Of a stretch of DNA of 64,000 nt, positions 31,597 through 40,455 are shown piece by piece. How positions within the stretch are numbered: position 1 is the first letter of the stretch; each line of letters opens with the position of its first letter. A model generated the notes under the pieces. The model searched no databases and was not told the origin of the DNA. It saw nothing but the letters and a program-made list of their open reading frames with translations. Source of the stretch: Xanthobacteraceae bacterium (GTDB lineage: Bacteria; Pseudomonadota; Alphaproteobacteria; Rhizobiales; Xanthobacteraceae); assembly GCA_019745775.1 (NCBI GenBank), contig JAIESR010000003.1, positions 124,001-188,000 on the forward strand, in the 5' to 3' direction. The position numbers were made by a program, and so were the translations under genes.

Positions 31597-34310
31597 CCGT
31601 TCTCGAACGTCCCGACGCCATCACGCTGCCCGAGCCATTCACACGCTGGTTTGCCCAGCGCGGCTGGCAACCGCGCGCGCACCAGCTCGCATTGCTGGCG
31701 AAGGCGCGCGCCGGCCGCTCGGTGCTGCTGATCGCGCCGACCGGCGCCGGCAAGACGCTGGCGGGATTTCTGCCGAGCCTGGTGGAACTGAGCGGCGCGC
31801 TTTCCGATGGGAGCACGTCCGTGCGGCAGACTCGGTCTGTGCCCCTCCCCCCGCGAAGCGGCGGGGAGGGGTTAGGGGTGGGGGGCGACCTGCTCTCGAT
31901 CGCGCCACCCCCCACCCCCGACCCCTCCCCACCATTCGCTGCGCGAATGGGAGGAGGGGGGCGCACCGAGCCAGCCTCGCGATCAAACGCATCACGCAAG
32001 CTCATCTCCACCGGCCGCGACGTGCGGCGCGAGGGCGGGCTGCACACGCTCTATATCTCGCCGCTGAAGGCGCTCGCGGTCGACATCGCGCGCAACCTCG
32101 AAACGCCGGTCGCCGAGATGAAGCTGCCGATCCGGATCGAGACCCGCACCGGCGACACGCCGGCCTCGAAGCGGCAACGCCAGCGCCGCGATCCGCCGCA
32201 CATTCTGCTCACGACACCCGAGCAGCTCGCGCTGATCCTGGCCTCGCCCGATGCGCCGTTCCTGTTCGGCTCGTTGCGCCGTATCGTGCTCGACGAGTTG
32301 CACGCGCTGGTGACGTCGAAGCGGGGCGATCTGCTTTCGCTTGGCTTGGCGCGCCTGTTCGCGCTGGCGCCTGGCCTCACCTCGGTCGGTCTCTCGGCGA
32401 CCGTCGCCGAGCCTGACGACCTGCGCCGTTACCTGATGCCGCAGCCGCAAAGCGCGCCGCTGCTCGCCGACCTCGTCATCGCCGACGAAGGCGCGCCCCC
32501 GCACGTCACCATGCTCGACACCGCCGAGCGCCTGCCGTGGGCCGGACACTCGGCGCGGCACGCCATCGGCGAAGTTTACGGGCTGATCAGGCAGCACAAG
32601 ACCACGCTGGTGTTCGTCAACACCCGCAGCCAGGCCGAGGCGATCTTCCAGCAGCTCTGGGGCATCAACGACGACAATCTCGCGATCGCCCTGCACCACG
32701 GCTCGCTCGACGTCGCGCAGCGCCGCAAGGTCGAGCAGGCGATGACGGTCGGCCGGCTGCGCGCCGTGGTCTGCACCTCGTCGCTCGATCTCGGCGTCGA
32801 TTGGGGCGACGTCGACCTGGTGATCAATGTCGGCGCGCCGAAGGGGGCGTCGCGGCTCCTGCAACGCATCGGCCGCGCCAACCACCGCATGGACGAGCCG
32901 TCGCGCGGCGTGCTGATCCCCGCCAACCGCTTCGAGGTGCTGGAATGCACCGCCGCGCTCGGCGCGATCGCCGCCAAGGCGCAGGACACGCCGCCGGCCC
33001 GCGTCGGCGCGCTCGACGTCCTTGCGCAGCATGTGCTTGGCCGCGCCTGCGGCGAGCCGTTCCTTGCCGATGAGCTCTACGCCGAGGTGAAGAGTGCCGC
33101 GCCCTACAGCGAACTCGAACGATCGGATTTCGACGCCGTGGTCGATTTCGTCGCCACCGGCGGCTACGCGCTCAAGGCCTATGAGCGCTTCGCCAAGATC
33201 AGGCAGGGCAAGGATGGCCGCTGGCGCGTCGCGCATCCGATGATCGCGCAACGCTACCGGATGAATGTCGGCACCATTGTCGAAGCCGATATGCTGAAGG
33301 TGCGGCTGGTGCGCTCGCGCGCCTCGAGGCTGATCCCGCGCGGCGGGCGGCTGCTTGGCGAGGTCGAAGAATATTTCATCGAGATGCTCACGCCTGGCGA
33401 CACCTTCGTGTTCGCCGGCGAGGTCTTGCGTTACGAGGCGATCGTCGAGGACGAGGTCTATGTCTCGCGCGCGGCGTCCGAAGATCCGAAGGTGCCGTCC
33501 TACGAAGGCGGCAAATTTCCGCTCTCGACCTATCTCGCCGATCGCGTGCGGGAGATCGTCTCCGATGGCAGGCTTTGGGGCGAGCTGCCGCCGCAGGTGC
33601 GCGAATGGCTCGACATCCAGCGCTGGCGCTCGATCCTGCCGGGCCGACGCGATCTGCTGGTCGAGACCTTCCCGCGCGCGAACAAGTACTATCTCGTTTG
33701 TTATCCGTTCGAGGGGCGCCTTGCGCACCAGACGCTCGGCATGTTGCTGACGCGGCGCCTCGAACGCGCGCGACTGCGACCGATGGGTTTCGTCGCCAAC
33801 GAATACGCGCTGGCGATCTGGGGGCTGGGCGACGTTGCGTTGCGTCTTTCGCGTGGTGAGCTCTCACTTGCGGATCTGTTCGACGAGGACATGCTGGGCG
33901 ACGATCTCGAAGCCTGGCTCGCGGAGTCCGCGCTGATGAAGCGCACGTTTCGCAACTGTGCGATCATCGCCGGTCTGATCGAGCGGCGATTCCCGGGCCA
34001 GGAGAAATCGCGCCGCGAGGTGACGATATCCACCGATCTCGTCTACGATGTGCTGCGCAAACACCAGGCCGACCATGTGCTATTGCGCGCGGCGCGCGCC
34101 GATGCCGGTAGCGGGCTGCTGGATATCCGTCGTCTTGGCGAAATGCTCTCGCGCATCCGGGGTCGAATCATCCATAAGTCTCTCGACCATGTCTCGCCAC
34201 TCGCGGTTCCCGTGATGCTGGAGATCGGCCGCGAGATGGTTTACGGCGAAGCGTCCGACGAGCTGCTGAAGGAAGCCGAAGCGGAACTCGTGAAGGAGGC
34301 GATGCAGTGA
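31593..34310 (+). CDS. Lhr-like DEXH-box helicase of the ligase-associated DNA damage response module
   Basis: A 905-residue Lhr-core helicase starting at a GTG inside the methyltransferase stop. Motif I LIAPTGAGKTLAGFLPS (about 47-62), motif Ia TLYISPLKALAVDI (about 152), motif II IVLDELHALVTSKRGD (near 232), motif III VGLSATVAEPDDL, motif V and VI VCTSSLDLGVDWG and QRIGRANHRMDEPSRG, then the winged-helix and Lhr-core C-terminal domains. It unwinds DNA 3' to 5' with ATP. Residues 80-126 come from an in-frame palindromic repeat between motifs I and Ia. All helicase motifs are intact. Confidence 0.94.
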   Translation: MTVLERPDAITLPEPFTRWFAQRGWQPRAHQLALLAKARAGRSVLLIAPTGAGKTLAGFLPSLVELSGALSDGSTSVRQTRSVPLPPRSGGEGLGVGGDLLSIAPPPTPDPSPPFAARMGGGGRTEPASRSNASRKLISTGRDVRREGGLHTLYISPLKALAVDIARNLETPVAEMKLPIRIETRTGDTPASKRQRQRRDPPHILLTTPEQLALILASPDAPFLFGSLRRIVLDELHALVTSKRGDLLSLGLARLFALAPGLTSVGLSATVAEPDDLRRYLMPQPQSAPLLADLVIADEGAPPHVTMLDTAERLPWAGHSARHAIGEVYGLIRQHKTTLVFVNTRSQAEAIFQQLWGINDDNLAIALHHGSLDVAQRRKVEQAMTVGRLRAVVCTSSLDLGVDWGDVDLVINVGAPKGASRLLQRIGRANHRMDEPSRGVLIPANRFEVLECTAALGAIAAKAQDTPPARVGALDVLAQHVLGRACGEPFLADELYAEVKSAAPYSELERSDFDAVVDFVATGGYALKAYERFAKIRQGKDGRWRVAHPMIAQRYRMNVGTIVEADMLKVRLVRSRASRLIPRGGRLLGEVEEYFIEMLTPGDTFVFAGEVLRYEAIVEDEVYVSRAASEDPKVPSYEGGKFPLSTYLADRVREIVSDGRLWGELPPQVREWLDIQRWRSILPGRRDLLVETFPRANKYYLVCYPFEGRLAHQTLGMLLTRRLERARLRPMGFVANEYALAIWGLGDVALRLSRGELSLADLFDEDMLGDDLEAWLAESALMKRTFRNCAIIAGLIERRFPGQEKSRREVTISTDLVYDVLRKHQADHVLLRAARADAGSGLLDIRRLGEMLSRIRGRIIHKSLDHVSPLAVPVMLEIGREMVYGEASDELLKEAEAELVKEAMQ
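31831..31970 (+). repeat. Intragenic palindromic element inside the helicase gene
   Basis: Bounded by CTCGGT (31831-31836) and ACCGAG (31965-31970). Inner pairs are GGGGTTAGGGGTGGGG with CCCCACCCCCGACCCC, and the hairpins CCGCGAAGCGG and CCATTCGCTGCGCGAATGG. It has the same orientation relative to its gene and the same frame as the copy in the ligase gene at 29107-29247. Confidence 0.88.
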
Positions 34311-35020
34311 AAGCGGATGGGGCGCGGCAGTCGGCTGCGATCGGGGGCGATGTGACGGTGGCGGGCGTCGCGCTGGTCGCCGACTGCGCCGGCGCACTCT
34401 ACTGGCCTGACGAAGGTCTGCTGGCCGTCGCCGACCTGCATCTCGAAAAGGGCTCGAGCTTCGCAACGCGCGGCGTGCTGCTGCCGCCCTATGATACCGC
34501 GGCGACGCTGGCCAGGCTTGGCGCCCTCATTGCGCGCTATGCCCCGAGATACGTGGTCGCGCTTGGCGACAGTTTCCATGACGGTGACGGGCCGCAGCGC
34601 GTGTCGGAGGACGATCGCGCCATGCTCGGCGCGCTGCAACGCGGCCGCGACTGGATCTGGATCGCCGGCAATCATGACCCTGAGCCGGTGCGCGATCTCG
34701 GCGGGGTGTCGGCCGCGATGTTTGCGATCGGGCCGCTGGTGTTCCGTCATGCGCCGGAGCGCGAGGAAGCCGACGGCGAGATCGCCGGCCACCTGCATCC
34801 GGTGGCGCGGCTGAACGGCCGCGGCCGGACGGTGTCGCGCCGCTGCTTCGCGACCGACGGCAAGCGCATGGTGATGCCGGCGTTCGGCGCCTATACCGGC
34901 GGGCTCAACATCCGCCACGCCGCCTTCGCCGACGTGTTCGGCACGTTCAAATTCATGGCGCACATGCTGGGCGACGCGCGCATCTACGCGATCTCGGCGC
35001 AACGCTGCCTCGGCGACTAG
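34307..35020 (+). CDS. pdeM: PdeM-type metallophosphoesterase of the ligase-associated DNA damage response module
   Basis: A 237-residue calcineurin-like phosphoesterase, started by a GTG overlapping the helicase stop (GTGA). The metal motifs are in order: AVADLHLEKGSSF (near residue 42), VVALGDSFHDGDG, IWIAGNHDPEPV, AGHLHPVARLNG. The family member in this module is annotated as ligase-associated DNA damage response endonuclease PdeM. With the exonuclease, ligase and helicase it completes the known four-protein set. It probably cuts or trims DNA ends before sealing. Confidence 0.93.
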   Translation: MKADGARQSAAIGGDVTVAGVALVADCAGALYWPDEGLLAVADLHLEKGSSFATRGVLLPPYDTAATLARLGALIARYAPRYVVALGDSFHDGDGPQRVSEDDRAMLGALQRGRDWIWIAGNHDPEPVRDLGGVSAAMFAIGPLVFRHAPEREEADGEIAGHLHPVARLNGRGRTVSRRCFATDGKRMVMPAFGAYTGGLNIRHAAFADVFGTFKFMAHMLGDARIYAISAQRCLGD

Positions 35021-35029
35021 ACGCCGTCC

Positions 35030-35800
35030 TCAATCCCGCCGGAAGATCACCGAGCCGAGCCAGCCGGTGGCCAGCGTCATCATCGCAGTGACCAGCCCGA
35101 ACAGCAGGCCGTGCGTGCGAGCGGTCGTGGTGATGAACTGCTCGAAGCCGGCCTTGTAGACCTCGAACGCCGACGGTGCGCGCGCGACCATGGCGCCGTC
35201 GGCGAACAGCCGCACGTCCACCTCGTAGTTGCCGGTCGATACGCCGGCGGGCAGCGGGATGTCGGCGCGGAACAGGAGCGGCGCCAGGAACGTGATGCCG
35301 TTGCTGGCTTCGCGATAGAGGCCGCGCTGCATGTTGATGCGCACGAAGGCCTGGCGAAACGGGTCGTCGGCGGCCGCATCGGCGATGGTGACGGCGGCAC
35401 GCTGCGTCAACGGAATGTTCGCGAGCCCGATCTGCAGCCGCCGCCGCGTGTCGGCATTGGCGATGGCATCGAGGTCGCGGTTCGCCAGCACCGCGAGATA
35501 GGACGGGACATTGTCGAACTCGCGGGAGTCGACATTGAGCCAGATGCCGACCCGGCGCGCCTTGCGGAAGGTCACCGCGTCCTGGCGTGGCCCGCTGATG
35601 GTCGCGACGATGTCGTAGCCGCCGCGGCGCGGGGTGGCGGTCTCGATGAATCCGAACAAGACGAGTTCGGCGCCGGTGAAGCTCGAGGTCACCATCACCC
35701 GGTGGTTCGAGAGCGACGCGATCAGCCGCTGCGCAGCGGCCGGCGTGGCGGCGCACAGCGCGGATATCGCAAGCAGGATGACAGCAAGGGATCGTGTCAT
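35030..35800 (-). CDS. TIGR02186 family periplasmic/membrane protein
   Basis: A 256-residue protein with a signal peptide (ending near ATPAAAQ), a beta-rich region starting RLIASLSNHRVMVTSSFTGA ELVLFG and one C-terminal membrane helix (LLFGLVTAMMTLATGWLG). This layout, and the overlap with a TauE/SafE exporter gene, match the TIGR02186 family, which almost always travels with such an exporter. It probably provides the periplasmic domain of the transporter complex. Function not established. The ATG overlaps the exporter stop by four bases. Confidence 0.85.
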   Translation of the reverse strand: MTRSLAVILLAISALCAATPAAAQRLIASLSNHRVMVTSSFTGAELVLFGFIETATPRRGGYDIVATISGPRQDAVTFRKARRVGIWLNVDSREFDNVPSYLAVLANRDLDAIANADTRRRLQIGLANIPLTQRAAVTIADAAADDPFRQAFVRINMQRGLYREASNGITFLAPLLFRADIPLPAGVSTGNYEVDVRLFADGAMVARAPSAFEVYKAGFEQFITTTARTHGLLFGLVTAMMTLATGWLGSVIFRRD

Positions 35801-36723
35801 CGGTTCGTATCCAGGGTCCGTACGACATAGAGGTCGTCGGGCTGCAAGACAAGATTGAATGCGAAGCGGATGCCGACCGCAACCACCAGCAGGCCGAGCA
35901 ACAGCCGCAAATGTTCCCCGCGGGTGCGCTGCCCGGTCCGAGCGCCGAACTGTGCGCCGATCACGCCGCCGACGATCAGGATCAGCGCCAGCACCGCGTC
36001 GACCTGATGGTTGGTGGCTGCATGCATGACGATGGCAAAGACCATGGTGACGAGCGTGAGGATCAGCGAGGTCCCGATCACCACCGAGGTCGGTACCCGC
36101 ATGATGTAGATCAGCGCCGGCACCACCAGGAAGCCGCCGCCGATGCCGATGAAGGTCGAGATGAATTCGACCAGAAATCCGATCGCCACCACCGGAATGA
36201 TCGAGCCGTAGATCTTCGAGCGCTTGAAGCGGAATTTCAGCGGCAGGCCGTGAAACCAGGCATGGCTGCCAGGGCGGCGCAGTTCGGTCGGGCGGCCACG
36301 GCGCGCGCGGTCGATGGCGCGCGCGCTTTCCACGATCATCAGCGTGCCGACGACGCCGAGCAGTACGACGTAGGCGATACCAATGGTGATGTCGAGCTGG
36401 CCGATGGCGCGCAGCCGATTAAACATCCACACGCCGCACGCGGCGCCGACGAGGCCGCCGCATAACAACAACACCGCCAGCGCGGGATCGAGCGCGCGCC
36501 GCCGCCAATAGGAGAACGCGGCCGAGAACGTGGTGCCGGCGATGTGGCAGGTGACGGTCGCGGCCGCCACCGCCGGCGGGATCCCGACGAAGATCAAGAG
36601 CGGCGTGGTCAGGAAGCCGCCGCCGACGCCGAACATCCCGGAGATGAATCCGATCGCCAACCCGATCGCCAGAATGACGAAAATGTTGACCGGCAGGTCC
36701 GCGATCGGGAGATAGATCTGCAC
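35797..36723 (-). CDS. Sulfite exporter TauE/SafE family membrane protein, TIGR02186-associated
   Basis: A 308-residue membrane protein starting at a GTG. Two TauE halves are visible: IGFISGMFGVGGGFLTTPLL near residue 28 and EFISTFIGIGGGFLVVPALI near 185, joined by the cytoplasmic stretch ARAIDRARRGRPTELRRPGS. It has about eight hydrophobic helices. Its N-terminal extension differs from the TauE protein at 22708, so the two are separate subfamilies. The likely role is export of a small oxo- or thio-anion together with the TIGR02186 protein encoded just downstream. Substrate unknown. Confidence 0.88.
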   Translation of the reverse strand: MQIYLPIADLPVNIFVILAIGLAIGFISGMFGVGGGFLTTPLLIFVGIPPAVAAATVTCHIAGTTFSAAFSYWRRRALDPALAVLLLCGGLVGAACGVWMFNRLRAIGQLDITIGIAYVVLLGVVGTLMIVESARAIDRARRGRPTELRRPGSHAWFHGLPLKFRFKRSKIYGSIIPVVAIGFLVEFISTFIGIGGGFLVVPALIYIMRVPTSVVIGTSLILTLVTMVFAIVMHAATNHQVDAVLALILIVGGVIGAQFGARTGQRTRGEHLRLLLGLLVVAVGIRFAFNLVLQPDDLYVVRTLDTNR

Positions 36724-36935
36724 GGGCTAAGTCCGTCGGTTCGAGCCTGTCGGTGGCGGCGGCGCACCGGTGAGGACCCGCGAAACGAGAAATGGATCAT
36801 CGACCCTCGGCCGGAGTCGCGGCGTTTTTCAAGCGCAGCAGGGTCGCGGATTCGAAAACTCGGCAGGCAGGCAGGTGTTATTGTAGCGGCGTTCCGCGCA
36901 CGAGGCACGTCCCGGACGGTTTTTATTGTGCAGGA

Positions 36936-39900
36936 TTATTGCGAAGAACGCTTCGACTGCTTCTCGGTCTGCGGGCCGACGGTGCGTTTGGGGGCGGATG
37001 GCGCCGGGACGCTGTCCCAGCCACCCGCCGGGGTCCGCACCTGGATCGCCGCGTCGGGCTGTGGCTGCGCCTGCCAGGACTGCGCGGCCGCCATCGCCGC
37101 TGTCAGCGACTGCTTGTCGAGGCGGGTGGCGATGTCGTCGCGCTTCTTGGCGGCGTCGCGATCGCCTTCGCGGCTCGCCAGCGCGAACCACTTGAAGGCC
37201 TCCGCCAGATTGGCCTCAACGCCGATGCCGCGGGTGTAGAGGATCGCCAGATTGTACTGGCTGTCGATGACGCCGTGGTCGGCGGCCTTGCGGAACCAGC
37301 GAGCGGCGGTCTGGTAGTTGGGCTTGCCTTCGATGCCCTCGGCATAGAGCACCGCGAGATTGTGCATCGCTTTGCCGTGGCCCGCTTCCGCGGCCGACAC
37401 GTACAGGCGGCGCGCGGTCTCGAGGTTTTTTTGGACTCCCATGCCCTTCTCGTAGAGCCCGCCCAGCCGGAATTGCGCGGGCGCCAAGCCCTTGCTGGCG
37501 GCGCGCTCGAACCACGCGGCGGCTTCGGCAAGGTTCTGCGGGATGCCGCGGCCGTCGGCGAGCCGGGTGGCGACCTCGAACTCGGCGGCGGGGTCGCCGT
37601 TCGCGGCGGCGGCGCGCAGGCCGTTGCCGATGCCGGCGGGCAGCCGGTCGGCAGGGGTATTGGACGAGGGCAGGGCCGCCTGGGGTACTGGGGCGCGCGG
37701 TGTGATGGCGGCCTGGATCGCAGGCTGCCGGATCGAGCCCGTGGTCTCGCCGGCGGTGTTGGCCGCGGGAGGCGTTGCAGGTGGCGTGCTGACGCCGAAG
37801 GCGTTCGGCGAATTCGAAATGCCCGGTGGCAGCGCGGTCGATTGTCGCTCCGACGGGGTGGGGGTGGCGACCCGTGGCGGTTCGGCCAAGGGGACGTTCA
37901 AGGGGACGTTCGTGGGGACGTTCTCCTCGCGCGCCGCCTGCGTGGTGGCCTGCTCGGCGGTCGGCGTTGCGCCGGACCAGAACCGCGTGGTCACAAAGTG
38001 CGCCGCACCAAGCAGGAAGGCCACCACGCCGATCCCGACCATGAGCTTGCGGATCGAGCCCGCGAGCTTGCCGGTCGCTGACGTGTGCGGTTCGTCGCCG
38101 GCGGCCTCGCGCTTATCCTTCGCGGGCGGTGCTTCGACAATCGCGGCCTGTGCGGCTCGCCGGGCAGCGGCGATGAAATTCGGTTTGCCGGCAGGATCCG
38201 GGATGACCGGCGGGCGCACGCTTTCGAGCGCCGCCTCGGACGCCGCGATCCGCTCCGCTGGCGAGCCGCCGCGGGAACGGCCGGCCCCGGGCTCGAGCGG
38301 ATGGTCGGGCGGAAGGTCCGGGTCGATCGGGCGGCGTTCCAGCTGCGGTGCCGGATTGGCGCGTGGCGCGGCCGGCGCCTCCCCAACCGGAGCCTCCCGG
38401 AACATGGCCGATTGCGTCGGCGCGGCCGGCGGTGTCGTCAGCATGTCAGGAAGCGGCAGGGTCGGCTCGGTGGGAGACGGTATCAGCGGCGCGTGCGCTT
38501 CCGCGCGCTCGGGCATGGCCGCCGCGCGCGACTGAGGATTGGTGCGGATGCCGGCTTCGATCAGCGCCAGCCGGTCGACGACGTGGCCGAGGGTGCCGTG
38601 CACTGCTTCAAGCGAGTTCTGGGTCCGTTGAACGTCGCGCTTGATCGTATCGGCATCGGGGCTTTCCATGCCGACGCGTGGCGCCGCCATCCGCTGCCCT
38701 TCCATCTGGATGAGCAGGTCGGCAAGTCCGCGCTCGATCGCGCCGAGATGGTCGAACCGCGCATCGGAAGCGTCGAGCTTCTCCACCAGCCGCACGATCC
38801 GATCTTCGAGATATTTGACCGCAGTCTGATCGGCGCGGCTGGTGTGCAGCTGATCGATTTTTTCCGCGAGACTGTGCACCATTGTTTGGAGGCGGGCCGT
38901 ATCGCCGGCTGGGGCGCCGCGCGATTGCTGCAACGCGTCGGCAATCGCCGCGATGCGCTGCTCCATCATCGAGAACGCGTCGGATGAGGCGACCTGATCG
39001 ACCCGTGAGGAGAGCGTCCGCACTTCTTCGGACAGTTGCGCCAATGTGTCGTTCGACGCGACGTGGGAGACTACGCCGCGCAGCGCTACGATCGCGCCCT
39101 CGAGCTGCTTGAGCGCTTCCGGATCCTGACCGACGCTGGCGATGCGGTCGATCTTCTGCGAGAGGCCTTGCAGGGCCTGGTCGAACCCGACCAGGTTTTC
39201 GGCCGGGGTGAGGGCGCGCAGCGCGTCGCGGACTTCGCCGAGCGCGCGTTCGACGCCTGCCATCATCGCGCCGTCGGCGCCGGCATGGCGCTCGTTGTCG
39301 ATGCGCGACGACAGCGAACGGATTTCGGATTCGAGCGCCTCGATCGCCTGCCGCGGCATGGCCTCCTTGAGCATCATGCCGATCTCGGCGAGATCGTCGC
39401 GCAAGGTCTCGACCGCGGCATCGATGCCGCAGGGACGCATGTTGTCGATGCGGGCGTTGATCTCGCGCAGCTGCTGCTCGAGGTCGGGCATGCGCTGGGT
39501 TGGCGCGCGCGGCAGATCCATCGGCGCGGCAACGGGGGCACCGCCATCCAGCATGCGCTGACGGGCTTCGATTTCGGCCAGTGCCTGGTCGACCGCGCTG
39601 TCGGGGGCAATCGAGGGGGCGGCCGGCCGCTCATGGTAGGAGGGTGACGCCGTGCCGCCCATCGTGCCCAGGCGCTCGGCGCCAAGCCGCTCGACCTTCT
39701 GGCCGGGCCGCGCGAGGACGTCGGCGATCGAGCGCGTGTCGTCGCCCATGGCCGGATAACGGGCCGGAGCGCGCGCCGCGCTGGCATGGTTCAGGTGATC
39801 GACTTGCCGGGAGAGTTCGTCGAGCCGGGCGCTGACATCCGCAAAGCTCGTTCCACGTGATCCCGGGCGGTCATCGAAGTCCGAAAGGCGGTGTGCGGCC

Positions 39901-40049
39901 GGGTCGATCCCTGCGTGCCGGGCCGATTCGGCGATGACGGTATCCAGCCACTCCTCCACCGACATTCCGGATCGGCGCGCGGCCTCGCGTGCGGAGTCGA
40001 GTACCTCCGGCCGTACGCCTCGCATGTGCCACGGAACGCCAGAAGTCAT
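36936..40049 (-). CDS. PodJ-like protein with coiled coils, one membrane helix and Sel1 repeats
   Basis: A 1037-residue protein from the ATG at 40049. The N-terminus WHMRGVRPEVLDSAREAARR and SGMSVEEWLDTVI matches the PodJ-type start. Residues about 60-520 are largely coiled coil (repeated LSSRID, LSQKID and LAEKID heptads). A proline/alanine-rich stretch follows, then one membrane helix near 670-690 (LMVGIGVVAFLLGAAHF). The periplasmic C-terminus has four Sel1-like repeats (about 820-980; AAAWFERAASKGLAPAQFRL and similar). No peptidoglycan-binding domain follows the Sel1 repeats, unlike Caulobacter PodJ. Probably a polar organiser. An alternative start at 40157 is weaker. Confidence 0.83.
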   Translation of the reverse strand: MTSGVPWHMRGVRPEVLDSAREAARRSGMSVEEWLDTVIAESARHAGIDPAAHRLSDFDDRPGSRGTSFADVSARLDELSRQVDHLNHASAARAPARYPAMGDDTRSIADVLARPGQKVERLGAERLGTMGGTASPSYHERPAAPSIAPDSAVDQALAEIEARQRMLDGGAPVAAPMDLPRAPTQRMPDLEQQLREINARIDNMRPCGIDAAVETLRDDLAEIGMMLKEAMPRQAIEALESEIRSLSSRIDNERHAGADGAMMAGVERALGEVRDALRALTPAENLVGFDQALQGLSQKIDRIASVGQDPEALKQLEGAIVALRGVVSHVASNDTLAQLSEEVRTLSSRVDQVASSDAFSMMEQRIAAIADALQQSRGAPAGDTARLQTMVHSLAEKIDQLHTSRADQTAVKYLEDRIVRLVEKLDASDARFDHLGAIERGLADLLIQMEGQRMAAPRVGMESPDADTIKRDVQRTQNSLEAVHGTLGHVVDRLALIEAGIRTNPQSRAAAMPERAEAHAPLIPSPTEPTLPLPDMLTTPPAAPTQSAMFREAPVGEAPAAPRANPAPQLERRPIDPDLPPDHPLEPGAGRSRGGSPAERIAASEAALESVRPPVIPDPAGKPNFIAAARRAAQAAIVEAPPAKDKREAAGDEPHTSATGKLAGSIRKLMVGIGVVAFLLGAAHFVTTRFWSGATPTAEQATTQAAREENVPTNVPLNVPLAEPPRVATPTPSERQSTALPPGISNSPNAFGVSTPPATPPAANTAGETTGSIRQPAIQAAITPRAPVPQAALPSSNTPADRLPAGIGNGLRAAAANGDPAAEFEVATRLADGRGIPQNLAEAAAWFERAASKGLAPAQFRLGGLYEKGMGVQKNLETARRLYVSAAEAGHGKAMHNLAVLYAEGIEGKPNYQTAARWFRKAADHGVIDSQYNLAILYTRGIGVEANLAEAFKWFALASREGDRDAAKKRDDIATRLDKQSLTAAMAAAQSWQAQPQPDAAIQVRTPAGGWDSVPAPSAPKRTVGPQTEKQSKRSSQ

Positions 40050-40455
40050 GCCCGCATCCACTATTCGACAAGGCGCGGGAGCCCCGGTGCGGCCCTTGCC
40101 GAACCGCGGCTCTTTAACAGGTGGTGGACGAACTGCGCGGCCCTGTACCCCTGACACGCAGTTTCTGCGGACTACGGTAAATGAACGGTTAAGAATCGAC
40201 GCTGAAGGGCTTGATCAGACAGATCATTTTGGCGCGTAGCGTCGCCGTCACAGGCCCACGGCGAGCGCGGGTCAGCCGCAATTCCGGGTGCGACATGACG
40301 GGCATTGGTGGTATCCATGGATACGAGGCCCGATTCCCGTGGGCGCCAGTCGCCGCCGGGTATTCCGTCCAAAGATCGCCAAACGAGTGATGTGTTGAGC
40401 GTAGCGCGTTGAAGCGGTGCGCACCGCCGCGCCGTTGGCTCAAGGAGAAACTAAC
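40050..40455. other. Intergenic region between PodJ-like and acyl-CoA dehydrogenase genes
   Basis: A 406-base divergent gap with no convincing gene on either strand. It holds the promoters of both flanking genes and one 14-bp perfect palindrome listed separately. Nothing else stands out by eye. Confidence 0.6.
40311..40324. promoter_or_regulatory. 14-bp perfect palindrome, candidate operator
   Basis: GTATCCATGGATAC reads the same on both strands and lies 132 bases before the acyl-CoA dehydrogenase start in a divergent gap. Fatty-acid genes are often controlled by TetR-type repressors binding such palindromes; no regulator gene is adjacent. Confidence 0.4.

Noticed and set aside
29107-31970. 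Frameshift or pseudogene interpretation of the ligase and helicase because of the inserted repeats
   Set aside because: Both reading frames remain open through the inserts, and all catalytic motifs on both sides are intact.
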